DNA of 64,000 nucleotides. Origin: Lichenostomus cassidix (Eukaryota > Chordata > Aves > Passeriformes > Meliphagidae). Both the position numbers and the translations under genes were made by a program. The stretch spans positions 2,960,628 through 3,024,627 of the forward strand of contig CM039202.1 of the NCBI GenBank assembly GCA_008360975.2, in the 5' to 3' direction. Below the pieces are notes generated by a model. That model saw only the letters and a list, made by a program, of their open reading frames with translations. It did not search any database and was not told where the DNA came from. Positions 52,507-64,000 of this stretch are shown here, piece after piece (the first letter of the stretch is position 1; the number at the start of each line of letters is the position of its first letter).

Positions 52507-55500
52507 GGGGATGGAAATGGGGAAGGAAAATAAAGAAATCCAGTATTTGGGGCTGGAAATGGGGAAGGAAAATAATCAAATCCACTATTTGGGGCTGGAA
52601 ATTGGGAAGGAAAATAATCAAATCCAATATTTGGGGCTGGAAATTGGGAATTGGTGTTCAGAAAAATAATCAAATCCAGTCCTGGGGCTGGAAATTGGGG
52701 AGGAAAACGAAGAAATCCAATATTTGGGGTTGGAAATTGGGAATTGGTGTTCAGGAAAATAAAGAAATCCTGGGTTGGGGCTGGAAATTGGGAAGGAAAA
52801 TAAAGAAATCCACTATTTGGGGCTGGAAATTGGGAATTGGTGTTCAGGAACATAATCAAATCCACTCCTGGGGCTGGAAATTGGGAAGGAAAATAACCAA
52901 ATCCAATATTTGGGGCTGGAAATTGGGAAATGCTGTTCAGGAAAATAAAGAAATCCTGGGATGGGGCTGGAAATTGGGAAGGAAAATAACGAAATACAAT
53001 ATTTGGGGTTGGAAATTGGGAATTGGTGTTCAGGAAAATAATCAAATCCAGTCCTGGGGCTGGAAATGGGGAAGGAAAATGAAGAAATCCTATATTTTGG
53101 GGCTGGAAATTGGGAAGGAAAATAATCAAATCCAATATTTGGGGCTGGAAATTGGGAAGGAAAATAATCAAATCCACTATTTGGGGCTGGAAATTGGGAA
53201 GGAAAATGAAGAAATCCAATATTTGGGGTTGGAAATTGGGAAGGAAAATAATCAAATCCACTATTTGGGGCTGGAAATTGGGAGTTGGTGTTCAGAAAAA
53301 TAATCTAATCCAGTACTGGGGCTGGAAATTGGGAAGGAAAATAATCAAATCCAATATTTGGGGCTGGAAATTGGGAATTGGTGTTCAGGAAAATAAAGAA
53401 ATCCAGTACTGGGGCTGGAAATTGGGAAGGAAAATAAAGAAATCCAATGTTTGGGGCTGGAAATTGGGAATTGGTGTTCAGAAAAATAATCAAATCCAGT
53501 ACTGGGGCTGGAAATTGGGAAGGAAAATAATCAAATCCAATATTTTGGGTTGGAAATTGGGAAATGGTGTTCAGGAAAATAAAGAAATCCTGGGTTGGGG
53601 CTGGAAATTGGGAAGGAAAATAAAGAAATCCAGTATTTTGGGGCTGGAAATTGGGAAGGAAAATAATCAAATCCACTGTTTGGGGCTGGAAATTGGGAAT
53701 TGGTGTTCAGAAAAATAATCAAATCCAGTACTGGGGCTGGAAATTGGGAAGGAAAACGAAGAAATTCAATATTTGGGGCTGGAAATTGGGAATTGGTGTT
53801 CAGGAAAATAAAGAAATCCAGGGATGCGGCTGGAAATTGGGAAGGAAAATAAAGAAATCCAATATTTGGGGCTGGAAATTGGGAAGGAAAATAATCAAAT
53901 CCAAGATTTGGGGTTGGAAATTGGGAATTGGTGTTCAGAAAAATAATCAAATCCAGTCCTGGGGCTGGAAATTGGGAAGGAAAATGAAGAAATCTAATGT
54001 TTGGGGCTGGAAATTGGGAATTTGTGTTCAGGAGAATGAAAAAGCTGGGGATGGGGTGGGAAATTGGGAATTTGGGCTCAGGAAAATAATCAAATCCAGT
54101 ATTAGGTCTGGAAATTGGGAATTGCTGCTTGGGAAAATCCAAGAAATCCAAAGATGGGGCTGGAAATTGGGAATTGGTGTTCAGGAGAATAAAGAAATTC
54201 AGAAAATGGGGAAGGAAAATAATCAAATCTAATATTGGGGATGGAAATTGGGAACTGGTGTTTGGGAAAAAAAATCAAATCCAGGGATGGGTTTGGAAAC
54301 TGGGAAGGAAAATAAAGAAATCCAGTCTTGGGGTTGGAAATTGAGAATTGCTGCTCAGGAAAATAAAGAAATCCAAAGATGGGGCTGGAAATTGGGAAGG
54401 AAAATGAAGAAATCCTATATTTTGGGGCTGGAAATTGGGAATTGGTGTTCAGAAAAATAATCAAATCCAGTACTGGGGCTGGAAATTGGGAAGGAAAATG
54501 AAGCAATCCAATATTTGGGGCTGGAAATTGGGAATTGGTGTTCAGGAAAATAAAGAAATCCAGGGATGCGGCTGGAAATTGGGAAGGAAAATAAAGAAAT
54601 CCAAGATTTTGGGGCTGGAAATTGGGAAGGAAAATTATCAAATCCAATATTTTGGGGCTGGAAATTGGGAATTGGTGTTCAGAAAAATAATCAAATCCAG
54701 TACTGGGGCTGGAAATTGGGAAGGAAAATAATCAAATCCAATATTTGGGGCTGGAAATTGGGAATTGCTGTTCAGAAAAATAATCAAATCCAGTACTGGG
54801 GCTGGAAATTGGGAAGGAAAATGAAGAAATCCAATATTTGGGGCTGGAAATTGGGAAGGAAAATAAAGAAATCCTGAGATGGGGCTGGAAATTGGGAAGG
54901 AAAATGAAGAAATCCTATATTTTGGGGCTGGAAATTGGGAAGGAAAATAATCAAATCCAAGATTTGGGGCTGGAAATTGGGAATTGGTGTTCAGAAAAAT
55001 AATCAAATCCAGTCCTGGGGCTGGAAATTGGGAATTGGTGTTAGGGAAAATAATCAAATCCAGGGATGGGGTGGGAAATGGGGGAAGGAAAATAAAGAGA
55101 TCCAAAGATGGGGCTGGAAATGGGAAAGGAAAATGAACAAATGCAGTATTGGGGCTGGAAATTGGGAATTGGTGTTCGGGAAAATGAACAAATCCAAGGA
55201 TGAGGCTGGAAATTGGGAATTGGTGTTCAGGAAAATAAAGAAATCCAAAGATGGGGCTGGAAATTGGGAATTGGGGTTTGAGAAAATGAATATATTCTGT
55301 GATGGGGCTGGAAATTGGGAAGGAGAATAAACAAATTCAGTATTAGGTCTGGAAATTGGGGATTACTGCTCAGGAAAATAAAGAGATCCAAAGATGGGGC
55401 TGGAAATGGGAAAGGAAAATTAACAAATGCAGTATTGGGGCTGGAAATTGGGAATTGGTGTTCAGGAAAATGAACAAATCCAAAGATGAGGCTGGAAATT

Positions 55501-55672
55501 GGGAATTGGTGTTCGGGAAAATAATCAAATCCAGGGATGGGGCTGGAAATTGGGAATTGGGGTTTGGGAAAATGAATATATTCTGTGATGGGGCTGGAAA
55601 TTGGGAATTTCTGCTCAGGAAAATAAGGAAATCCAAGGATAGGGCTGGAAATTGGGAATTGCTCCTCAAGCA
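52507..55672. repeat. 42/47-bp composite satellite, about 70 units (3.2 kb)
   Basis: Two unit types alternate: GGGGCTGGAAATTGGGAAGG with AAAATAATCAAATCCAATAT, and GGCTGGAAATTGGGAATTGG with TGTTCAGAAAAATAATCAA. Endings vary (AAAGAAATCC, AATGAAGAAATCC, CTGGGTTGGGG). The ORFs of 60-275 residues on both strands are the repeat translated. Confidence 0.95.
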
Positions 55673-56154
55673 AACCTCACTAATCAAGGTCATCCTTGAT
55701 GAGCTGCTCATTAACTCCCCATTTCCCATTCCCACCCTGACATTTCAGGGAACAAAAACCTCTAATCCTCTCCATCACTTCATCAGCAGCACTCAGAGCC
55801 AAAAGGCAGCGGAAAAAAAAAATAAAGAGAAATACTCAGGGAGCCCTGAGATGTGTCTGAAGGGTTTCCTCCAATCCCTGGGCTGGGAAATTGAAATATT
55901 CCAGGCGTTGGAAGGGATGTGACAGAAGTTTGGCCTTTTAATTTCAAGTTTTCATTCCAGCAGGATAAATTGCTGTGAATAAAAATAAAAAAACCTGCGA
56001 GGAGATGGATTTTCCTGGCGGCTCTCAGCACTGGGAGTTTAATGGAATTAATGTGTTTATTTAATTATTATTAATATCAATATTTAATTATTAATTAATT
56101 AATGTGTGGAGGGAGTGTTTGAAATGTTAAATCTGATATTCACGGGTGGAATGT
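55673..56154. other. Single-copy spacer with AT patch
   Basis: TTAATTATTAATTAATTAAT-type sequence at 56058-56104. No gene. Confidence 0.55.
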
Positions 56155-56930
56155 GGGAGGTTTGGAGCTGGTTTGGTGTTGAGTTTGGAGCTGGTTTGGT
56201 GTTGAGTTTGGAGCTGGTTTGGTGTGCAATTTGGAACTCATTTTATGCTGAATTTGGAACTGGTTTGACTTTGAATTTGGAACTGGTTTTATGCTGAATT
56301 TGGAACTGGTTTACATCGAATTTGAACTGGTTTGACTTTGAATTTGGAACTGGTTTGATGCTGAATTTGGAACTGGTTTACATTGAATTTGGAACTGGTT
56401 TTATGTGGGATTTGGAGCTGACTTTATGTGGAATTTGGAGCTGGTTTGACACTGAATTAGGAACTGGTTTTATGCTGAATTTGGAACTGGTTTACATCGA
56501 ATTTGAACTGGTTTGACATTGAATTTGGAACTGGTTTGACATTGAATTTGGAGCTGGTTTTATGTTGAGTTTGGAACTGGTTTACGTTGAATTTGGAACT
56601 GGTTTGACATTGAATTGGAACTGGTTTGACGTTGAATTTCAACTGGTTTGACGTTGAATTTGGAGCTGCTTCTAAGTTGAATTTGGAACTGGTTTGATGC
56701 TAAATTTGTAACTGGTTTATGTGGGATTTGGAGCTGACTTTATGTGGAATTTGGAACTGGTTTGACACTGAATTTGGAACTGGTTTTATGCTGAATTTGG
56801 AACTGGTTTACATTGAATTTGGAACTGGTTTTATACTGAATTTGGAACTGGTTTGACATTGAATTTGGAACTGGTTTTATACTGAATTTGTAACTGGTTT
56901 TATACTGAATTTGTAACTGGTTCTAATTCA
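56155..56930. repeat. 22-23-bp satellite, about 34 copies
   Basis: The unit is GAATTTGGAACTGGTTTGAC plus ATT. Variants are TTTTATGCT, TTTACATC and TTTATGTGG. Left units read GAGTTTGGAGCTGGTTTGGT. Confidence 0.94.
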
Positions 56931-56977
56931 TCCAAAGAATTATTCAACACCATTTTTATGTTCAGCTTTGCCAGCCT

Positions 56978-57432
56978 GGTTGCTGGAGAAAATTCTGATT
57001 TTTTTTTTTCCTGAGAGATGCAGAACTTTTGGATGACAAACCTGGAGAATTTGCCTCTTCACTCCCAGATTGCTGGAGAAAATTCTGATTTTTCCCCTAG
57101 AAAAGCAGAATTTTTGGGTGAAAAACCTGAAGATTTTGTGTCTTCAATGCCAAATTGCTGGAGAAAATTCTGACTTTTTTTTTTCCCAAGAGATGCAGAA
57201 TTTTTGGGTGAAAAACCTGGAGATTTTGTGTCTTCAATGCCAGAATGCTGGAGAAAATTCTGGGTTTTTTTCCCAAGAGATGCAGAATTTTTGGGTCGAA
57301 AACCTGGAGATTTTGTCTCTTCACTGCCAGATTGCTGGAGAAAATTCTGATTTTTTTTTTTCCCTAGAAAGACAGAATTTTCAGGTGAAAAACTTGGAGA
57401 TTTTGCCTCTTCACTCCCAGATTGCTGGTTTG
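56978..57432. repeat. About 87-bp tandem repeat, 5 copies
   Basis: GCTGGAGAAAATTCTG at about 56981, 57071, 57157, 57247 and 57334, each followed by a T-run, GAAA/GAGATGCAGAATTTT, GGGTGAAAAACCTGGAGATT and TCTTCACTCCCAGATT. Confidence 0.93.
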
Positions 57433-57507
57433 GATCTTGATTTTTCCCTTTTCCCATAATTTCCTGCCGCTGTCCATGGTGCTGATGGAATCAGGGCAAT
57501 CCTTCCG

Positions 57508-57955
57508 AAAAAATGGGGAAAAATGGTAAAAAATGGGGAAAAAATGGGGAAAAAAGGGAAAAAAATGGGAAAAAATGGGAAAAAATGGGGAAAAATGGAA
57601 AAAAATGGGGAAAAATGGTAAAAAATGGTAAAAAAATGGTAAAAAATGGGGAAAAAATGGTAAAAAATGGGGGAAAAATGGTAAGAAATGGGGAAAAAAT
57701 GGGAAAAATGGGGAAAAAATGGGGAAAAAATGGGGAAAAAAATGGTAAAAAATGGGGGGAAAATGGTAAAAAATGGGGAAAAAAGTGGGGAAAAAATGGG
57801 GAAAAAAATGGGAAAAAATGGGGAAAAAAAGGGGAAAATAATGGTAAAAAATGGGGGAAAAATGGGGAAAAAATGGGGAAAAATGGGGAAAAATGGTAAA
57901 AAATGGGGGAAAAAAATGGGAAAAAACCGGGAAAAAACCAGGAAAAAAGGGGAAA
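57508..57955. repeat. AAAATGGGG-type 9-12-bp satellite
   Basis: AAAAATGGGGAAAAATGG words with G-runs of 2-5 and A-runs of 4-7. Purine-rich with regularly spaced G-runs, so G-quadruplex formation is possible. Frames of Gly-Lys-Asn or Phe-Pro-His words on either strand are artefacts. Confidence 0.95.
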
Positions 57956-58284
57956 ATCCTGCATTTCCCAAGGTTTGGAGTTCCTCTCCTGAAAGGCAAA
58001 TCCCCCCAGGGTTTAATAAAGGGGAAATTTGGGGTTTTAGGAATAATTCTGCTCTGCTAATCCTAATCTTTCTGTGGGATCAAACCGCCAGCAGCACTGA
58101 TTTTAATGCTCAGCAATCAGCAAAGTGCAACTTTTCATCGAAATTGTCTAAATCTCTCCCCGAAGAGCTGCTCTGCTGTTTGTCCCCAAAAAGTCCCCAA
58201 ATCCCTATTTGATGGAACTTTTCGGATTGCTCGTTCATCTGAAAGCAGGGAAGGTTTGATCAACTTTCAACCCGGAGGGTTTCT
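57956..58284. other. Single-copy spacer
   Basis: Frames running out of the neighbouring repeat continue here to 58212 but lose their pattern. No domain recognised. Confidence 0.5.
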
Positions 58285-58762
58285 GATTGCTGAAGAAATC
58301 CTTTCCTAAAAAAAAATAATAAAAAATTTAAAATAATAAAATGAAAATATCAAGATGGTTTCGATTTGAGCACAAATTAACTCTTTCCAAGGTGCTCCAA
58401 ACACCTCTCAGGTTTTCCTCGGTGGAACAATTCCTCTTTTAAAAAAATTAAATAAATAAAATTAAAATAAATAAAATGAAAATATCAAGATGGTTTCGAT
58501 TTGGGTTCAAATTAACTCTTTTCGAGGTGCTCCAAACACCTCCTGGGTTTTTCTGGGTGGAATAAATCCTCTCCTAAAAAAATAAAATAAATAAAATTTT
58601 AAAAAATGAAATTAAAATTTCAAGATGGCTTCAATTTGGGTTCAAATTAACTCTTTCTGAGGTGCTCCAAACACCTCCTGGGTTTTCCTGTGCTGAATAA
58701 ATCGTCTCCTAAAATAAATAAATCAATAAACAAATAAATACAATTAAAATTAAAATATCAAC
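58285..58762. repeat. About 135-bp tandem repeat, 3.4 copies
   Basis: CAAGATGGTTTCGATTTG at about 58351 and 58486 and its variant CAAGATGGCTTCAATTTG at about 58621. Each is followed by CAAATTAACTCTTTC, GAGGTGCTCCAAACACCTC and AAATAAATAAAAT. GAGGTGCTCCAAACACCTC is itself a short inverted repeat. Confidence 0.92.
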
Positions 58763-59496
58763 AGCTCAGGTGGTGTTGGGGATGGAAGGAAGAGGCAGCA
58801 GCGGATTTTGGGGATAAATCTCTGAGTTTGGAGGAGTTTTGGTGGAACAGAGAGAAGAAAAGGAATGGATGAAGAGATGGAAAATATTGAATTCTGCCTG
58901 AGAAATAAAGAAATGACAGAGGAAGGGATGTGAGAGGGAAAAAAACACAAAATTCCTGTTTTAAGGAGCAGCAGGAGCAGCTCAGGCCGAGGAGTTCAGG
59001 GGGAAGTTGATTATTTTAAATTTTCCAGGTTGACTCTTGAAACTTCACCAAAACCAGGAGGAAAATGTTCTTTTTTTCTCCTCTAATGCCAAAATTTATG
59101 GTCAGAGTTTGACCCAAAACCATCCAAAAAAAGCCACCAGAGGGAAAAAAACCAAAAAATCCGAATTATCTGGTTGATATTCACTGGTTAATGTTGAATT
59201 ATAAAGACACACGTGGGCAGCTCTGCATTCATCCTGGAGAAATAAAAATTAAAAATAGTTTAAAATGTTCTCATGATGTGTGAGAAAAGGGATTTGGAAT
59301 AAATAATTGTTGGTTGAGGCAAGAGGTGGAAAGCAGCAGCTCGAGGTTCATTTCTCTGCTTTGGTTTGAACTTCCAAAAGGGATTTTCCAGCCAAATATT
59401 TATCCCAAAAATTGTTTCAATTAAAAAAAAAAACAAAGAATTCCTTGGCAAGTTTGTACTCAGAAGCCTGAAAAAGAATGGAAACTGCAAAAGAGG
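58763..59496. other. Single-copy spacer
   Basis: No gene or repeat is recognised. A TTAAAAAAAAAAAC run lies near 59421. Confidence 0.55.
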
Positions 59497-60772
59497 TATA
59501 ATAGTATTAGAATGGAATAGAAATAGAATAGAACAGGAATAGAAATAGAATAGAATAGAATAGAATAGAATAGAATAGAATAGAATAGAATTAAACAGAA
59601 ATAAAAATTAAATAGAAATAAAAATTAGAATAGAATAGAATTAGGATAGAATAGAAATAGAATAGAATAGAATAGAAATAGAATAAATAGAATAAAATAG
59701 AAATAGAAATAAATAAATAGAAATAGAAATAGAAATAGAAATAGAAATAGAAATAGAAATAAAGAAATAGAAATAGAAATAGAAATAGAAATAGAAATAG
59801 AAATAGAAATAGAAATAGAAATTAAATAGAAATAAAAATTAGAATAGAATAGAATTAGAATAGAATAGAATAGAATAAATAGAATAGAATAGAATAAATA
59901 GAAATAGAAATAGAAATAGAATAGAATAGAATAGAATAGAATTAGAATAGAAATAAAAATTAAATAGAAATAAAAATTAGAATAGAATAGAATTAGAATA
60001 GAATAGAATAGAAATAGAATAGAATAGAATAAAATAGAAATAGAAATAGAAATAGAAATAGAATAGAATTAGAATAGAATTAGAATAGAAATAAAAATTA
60101 GAATAGAATAGAATTAGAATAGAATAGAATAGAATAGAATAGAAATAGAATAAATAGAATAAAATAGAAATAGAATAGAATAGAATAGAATAGAATAGAA
60201 TAGAATTAGAATAGAAATAAAAATTAAATAGAAATAAAAATTACAATAGAATAGAATTAGAATAGAATTAGAATAGAAATAGAATAAATAGAATAAATAG
60301 AATAAAATAGAAATAGAAATAAATAGAAATAGAAATAGAAATAGAAATAGAAATAGAAATAGAAATAGAAATAGAATAGAATAGAATTAGAATGGAAATA
60401 AAAATTAAATAGAAATAAAAATTAGAATAGAATAGAATTAGAATAGAATAGAATAGAAATAGAATAAATAGAATAAAATAGAAATAAAAATAGAAATAGA
60501 ATAGAATTAGAATAGAATAGAATAGAATAGAATTTGAATAGAAATAAAAATTTAATAGAAATAAAAATTAGAATAGAATTAGAATAGAATAGAAATAGAA
60601 TAAATAGAATAAAATAGAAATAGAAATAGAAATAGAAATAGAAATAGAAATAGAAATAGAATAAAATAGAAATAGAATAGAATAGAAATAGAATAGAATA
60701 GAATAGAATAGAATAGAAATAGAATAGAATAGAATAGAAATAGAACAGAATTAGAATAGAAATAGAACAAAT
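59497..60772. repeat. (TAGAA)n/(TAGAAA)n microsatellite, 1.28 kb
   Basis: Blocks of pure 5-mer and pure 6-mer alternate. A longer block ending ATAAAAATTAAATAGAAATA recurs at about 59597, 59834, 59950, 60220 and 60400, so the array has higher-order duplication. Confidence 0.96.
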
Positions 60773-61927
60773 TGCTGCTCAAATAAACAAAATTCACCCC
60801 AAATCGCTCTGATTTCCAGCTCTGGCTCCTGTCTGGCTGCAAACAAATGCTGCTTGAGGCAGAGAGAGTCAGAAACGCCAAACTCAGCTGGGAAAAATCT
60901 CCAAATAAATATCAATCAGCCTGGAGATTAGCAGCAAATCCTCCCTGCCAGCCTGACTGGGAGTCACTTGTTATGTTTTCCTCCTAATTGCTGGAATTAA
61001 TAACAAGAATATCTCTGCACTCCCAGCATTAATGGGAAATGTTTCCTTCCTTGCTGAATCCTTTTTTTTTTTGTTTTATTTATTTTTTTTTTCCCCAGCA
61101 GGGAAGTTTTTTCCAAGCCCCATTTGAAGCATTTTTTTTTCCCATTTTAAAATTTTAAAATTTTCCCATTTTAAAATTTTTAAGCAATTTTAAAGAGTTA
61201 AAAGTTGATCTAGAAAATGATGGATGTAGGAAGGGATAGGAATATTCAGAATATAGAGATAAATGGGAATCATTTGTCTCCTTTTGGGTTCAACAGATGA
61301 ACCCAAATAATAATATTTGAATGAATATTAATAGGAATAATAATTTTTAAAAATTATAATATAATAATTTAAATAATGAATAATCATTTTAAAAAATTAT
61401 TATTCATTAGATGAATAATAATTTAAAATGAATAATAATTTTAAAAAAAAGAAAAGAGACAGAAAGAGGAAATAAAATAAAACAAAATTAATTTTTTTTT
61501 TAAAATTGAAAATACAAACTTGAAGATGACTGGAAATAAAGAAATAAACCATCCTTTAGCTTTGTCCCAGCAGTAAAACAAATGCTCCAGGGCTGCTAAT
61601 TGTGCAATTAAATTCCCAGGCTTTTCCATCTCCCTGGCTCATTAATGGGAAGCAGCAAATATGGAATTAATAAACCTGTTGCAGCAAATATGGAATTAAT
61701 AAGGAGCAGCCTTGCAAACCACGTTTGGGTGATTTATTTGCCAATTTATTAAATAGGAACAATAAAACAAGAGCAGGAAAAGCAGCAAAAGGAGAAGTGG
61801 GTTGGGATTTTTATTTATTTTTTCTGTCTATTCAGGCAATTCCCAAAAAAAAATTATGGATTAGTTTGTGTTTGTTGGTTTTTTTGGTGTTAACACCCCA
61901 AATATTTGTTATATGGGAGAGAAAATG
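60773..61927. other. Single-copy island with AT patches
   Basis: 60780-61045 is complex sequence with CCTAATTGCTGGAATTAATA and CAGCATTAATGGG, a candidate conserved element. 61130-61500 is largely A/T (TTTTAAAATTTT, AATAATAATTT). A short direct duplication GCAGCAAATATGGAATTAAT is at 61652 and 61681. No gene. Confidence 0.45.
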
Positions 61928-64000
61928 AGAATATGAATGAGGATGTTAATGAGGATATTAATGAGAATATTCCAAGAGGATTCTGAGTTCTTCACCCTGG
62001 AAAATTCCAAGTTTTCCATCCCTGCCTCTCCCTCGGGGAGGAACAACACCCAGATTCCCCCAATTCCCAAGAAAATTCCCACAAAAAAATCCCAAAAGGC
62101 CACCAATTCCCAAATAAATAAATGAATAAATGGTTAAGAAAATAAATAAGTAAAAAAGAAATAATAAATAAATAAATAAATAAATGGTGAATATCAATTC
62201 ATGTTTCCAAATGGCTCCTTAAAAACTCTGGAATTACCAACTCTGGAAGGTTTTTCTCAGGATTCAGGAGAGATCAGGACAGGAGGGATTTGCTGAGACA
62301 ATGGAAAATCCAAGGGATTTTAATCTGGGATGAAAAAACATCTTGGAATTCCCATTCCTTCCTCTGTTCCCATCTTTGGCATTGCAGTTACAAAATTCTC
62401 TCTGTGAGTTTAAAATGCTGAGCCTTGGACAGAGAATTTGAACTTCCTGCATTCATTGTCTCTTTTATTTTCCACTTCAAAACTTTTATTTTCCACTTCA
62501 AAAATAAGAATATGAATGAGGATGTTAATGAGGATGTTAATGAGAATATTCCAAGAGGATTCTGAGTTCTTCACCCTGGAAAATTCCAAGTCTTCCATCC
62601 CTGCCTCTCCCTCAGGGAGGAACAGCACCCAGATTCCCAAACCAATTCCCAAACCAATTCCCAAGAAGATTCCCACAAAAAAAATCCCAAAAATGCCACC
62701 AATTCCCAAATAAATAAATGAATAAATGGTTAAGAAAATAAATAAGTAAAAAAGAAATCATAAATAAATAAATAAATGGTGAATATCAATTCATGCTTCC
62801 AAATGGCTCCTAAAAAACTCTGGAATTTCCAACTCTGGAAGGTTTTTCTCAGGATTCAGGACAGATCAGGTCAGGAGGGATTCGCTGAGGAAATGGAAAA
62901 TCCAAGGGATTTTAATCTGGGATGAAAAAACATCTTGGAATTCCCATTCCTTCCTCTGTTCCCATCTTTGGCATTGCAGTTAAAAATTCTCTCTGTGAGT
63001 TTAAAATGCTGAGCCTTGGACAGAGAATTTGAACTTCCTGCATTCATTGTCTCTTTTATTTTCCACTTCAAAACTTTTATTTTCCACTTCAAAAATAAGA
63101 ATATGAATGAGGATGTTAATGAGGATGTTAATGAGAATATTCCAAGAGGATTCTGAGTTCTTCACCCTGGAAAATTCCAAGTCTTCCATCCCTGCCTCTC
63201 CCTCAGGGAGGAACAGCACCCAGATTCCCAAACCAATTCCCAAACCAATTCCCAAGAAGATTCCCACAAAAAAAATCCCAAAAATGCCACCAATTCCCAA
63301 ATAAATAAATGAATAAATGGTTAAGAAAATAAATAAGTAAAAAAGAAATCATAAATAAATAAATGGTGAATATCAATTCATGCTTCCAAATGGCTCCTTA
63401 AAAACTCTGGAATTACCAACTCTGGAAGGTTTTTCTCAGGATTCAGGAGAGATCAGGTCAGGAGGGATTCGCTGAGACAATGGAAAATCCAAGGGATTTT
63501 AATCTGGAATTAAAAAACATCTTGGAATTCCCATTCCTTCCTCTGTTCCCATCTTTGGCATTGCAGTTACAAAATTCTCTCTGTGAGTTTAAAATGCTGA
63601 GCTTTGGACAAAGAATTTGAACTTCCTGCATTAATTGTCTCTTTTATTTGCCACTTCAAAACTTTTATTTTCCACTTCAAAAATAAGAATATGAATGAGG
63701 ATGTTAATGAGGATATTAATGAGAATATTCCAAGAGGATTCAAAATTCTTGACCCTGGAAAATTCCAAGTTTTCCGTCCCTGCCTCTCCCTCAGGGAGGA
63801 ACAACACCCAGATTCCCCCAATTCCCAAGAAAATTCCCACAAAAAAATCCCAAAATGCCACCAATTCCCAAATAAATAAATGAATAATTGGTTAAGAAAA
63901 TAAATAAGTAAAAAAGAAATAATAAATAAATAAATAAATGGTGAATATCAATTCATGTTTCCAAATGGCTCCTTAAAAACTCTGGAATTACCAACTCTGG
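61928..64000. repeat. About 588-bp tandem repeat, 3.5+ copies, runs off the window
   Basis: GAATATGAATGAGGATGTTA starts near 61930, 62510, 63100 and 63688 (spacings of about 580, 590 and 588). Each unit has GAGAATATTCCAAGAGGATT, CCTGCCTCTCCCTC, an AATAAATAAATGAATAA block, TTTCCAAATGGCTCCT and TCTTTGGCATTGCAGTTA. Copies 2 and 3 share a duplicated AACCAATTCCC and AACAGCACC. Copies 1 and 4 lack these and share AACAACACC and CATGTTTCC. The frames of 62-99 residues repeated in each copy are not conserved beyond the DNA identity. Confidence 0.95.

Overview
This window looks like non-coding DNA from a bird, most likely a songbird. The best evidence is fragments resembling the 3' end of CR1 LINEs, the dominant avian retrotransposon, together with solo endogenous-retrovirus LTRs that carry TATA boxes and poly(A) signals. 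I found no supportable protein-coding gene, exon chain, tRNA or rRNA. Every long open frame is either a tandem repeat read as protein or a chance frame. 'Songbird' is an inference from repeat style, not from a recognised locus.

The main content is tandem repeats. About 35 arrays with units of 5 to about 590 bp cover roughly 37 kb of the 64 kb (my hand sum of array spans, so approximate). Region by region: 0-5 kb holds a 55-bp array, a 40-bp array and a long 85-90-bp array, and the last two appear to be built from CR1 sequence. 5-13 kb alternates single-copy DNA, two solo LTRs and several 30-80-bp arrays, ending in a pure-pyrimidine tract. 13-22 kb has a 350-bp triplicate, an AT palindrome, GGAT and 20-bp arrays, a CR1-bearing 273-bp triplicate and a 140-bp array. 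22-24.6 kb is a mostly single-copy island. 24.7-30.5 kb has 12-, 21-, 147-, 430- and 65-bp arrays and a 423-nt stretch containing only G and T. 31-38 kb is nearly all 21-bp and 34-bp arrays. 39-41.3 kb carries a head-to-head LTR pair and another solo LTR. 42-48.2 kb is an almost continuous run of three arrays (about 20, 19 and 11 bp). 48.2-52.5 kb has LTRs, GAGCA and purine-rich arrays. 52.5-58.8 kb has arrays of 42-47, 23, 87, about 11 and 135 bp. 59.5-60.8 kb is a TAGAA/TAGAAA microsatellite. 61.9 kb to the end is a roughly 588-bp tandem repeat that runs off the window.

There are no genes to act together. The single-copy islands between arrays (for example 5.1-5.5, 22.9-24.0, 48.2-48.8 and 60.8-61.1 kb) are rich in TAAT-type words. 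They would fit a gene desert or very large intron holding conserved non-coding elements, but that is inference. The most notable signals are the 423-nt two-letter G/T tract, CR1-seeded minisatellites, a minisatellite patch pasted into another repeat family, an ABBA ordering of the terminal 588-bp repeats, a zero-loop AT palindrome, a head-to-head LTR palindrome, and arrays whose period sets known transcription-factor half-sites at fixed spacing.
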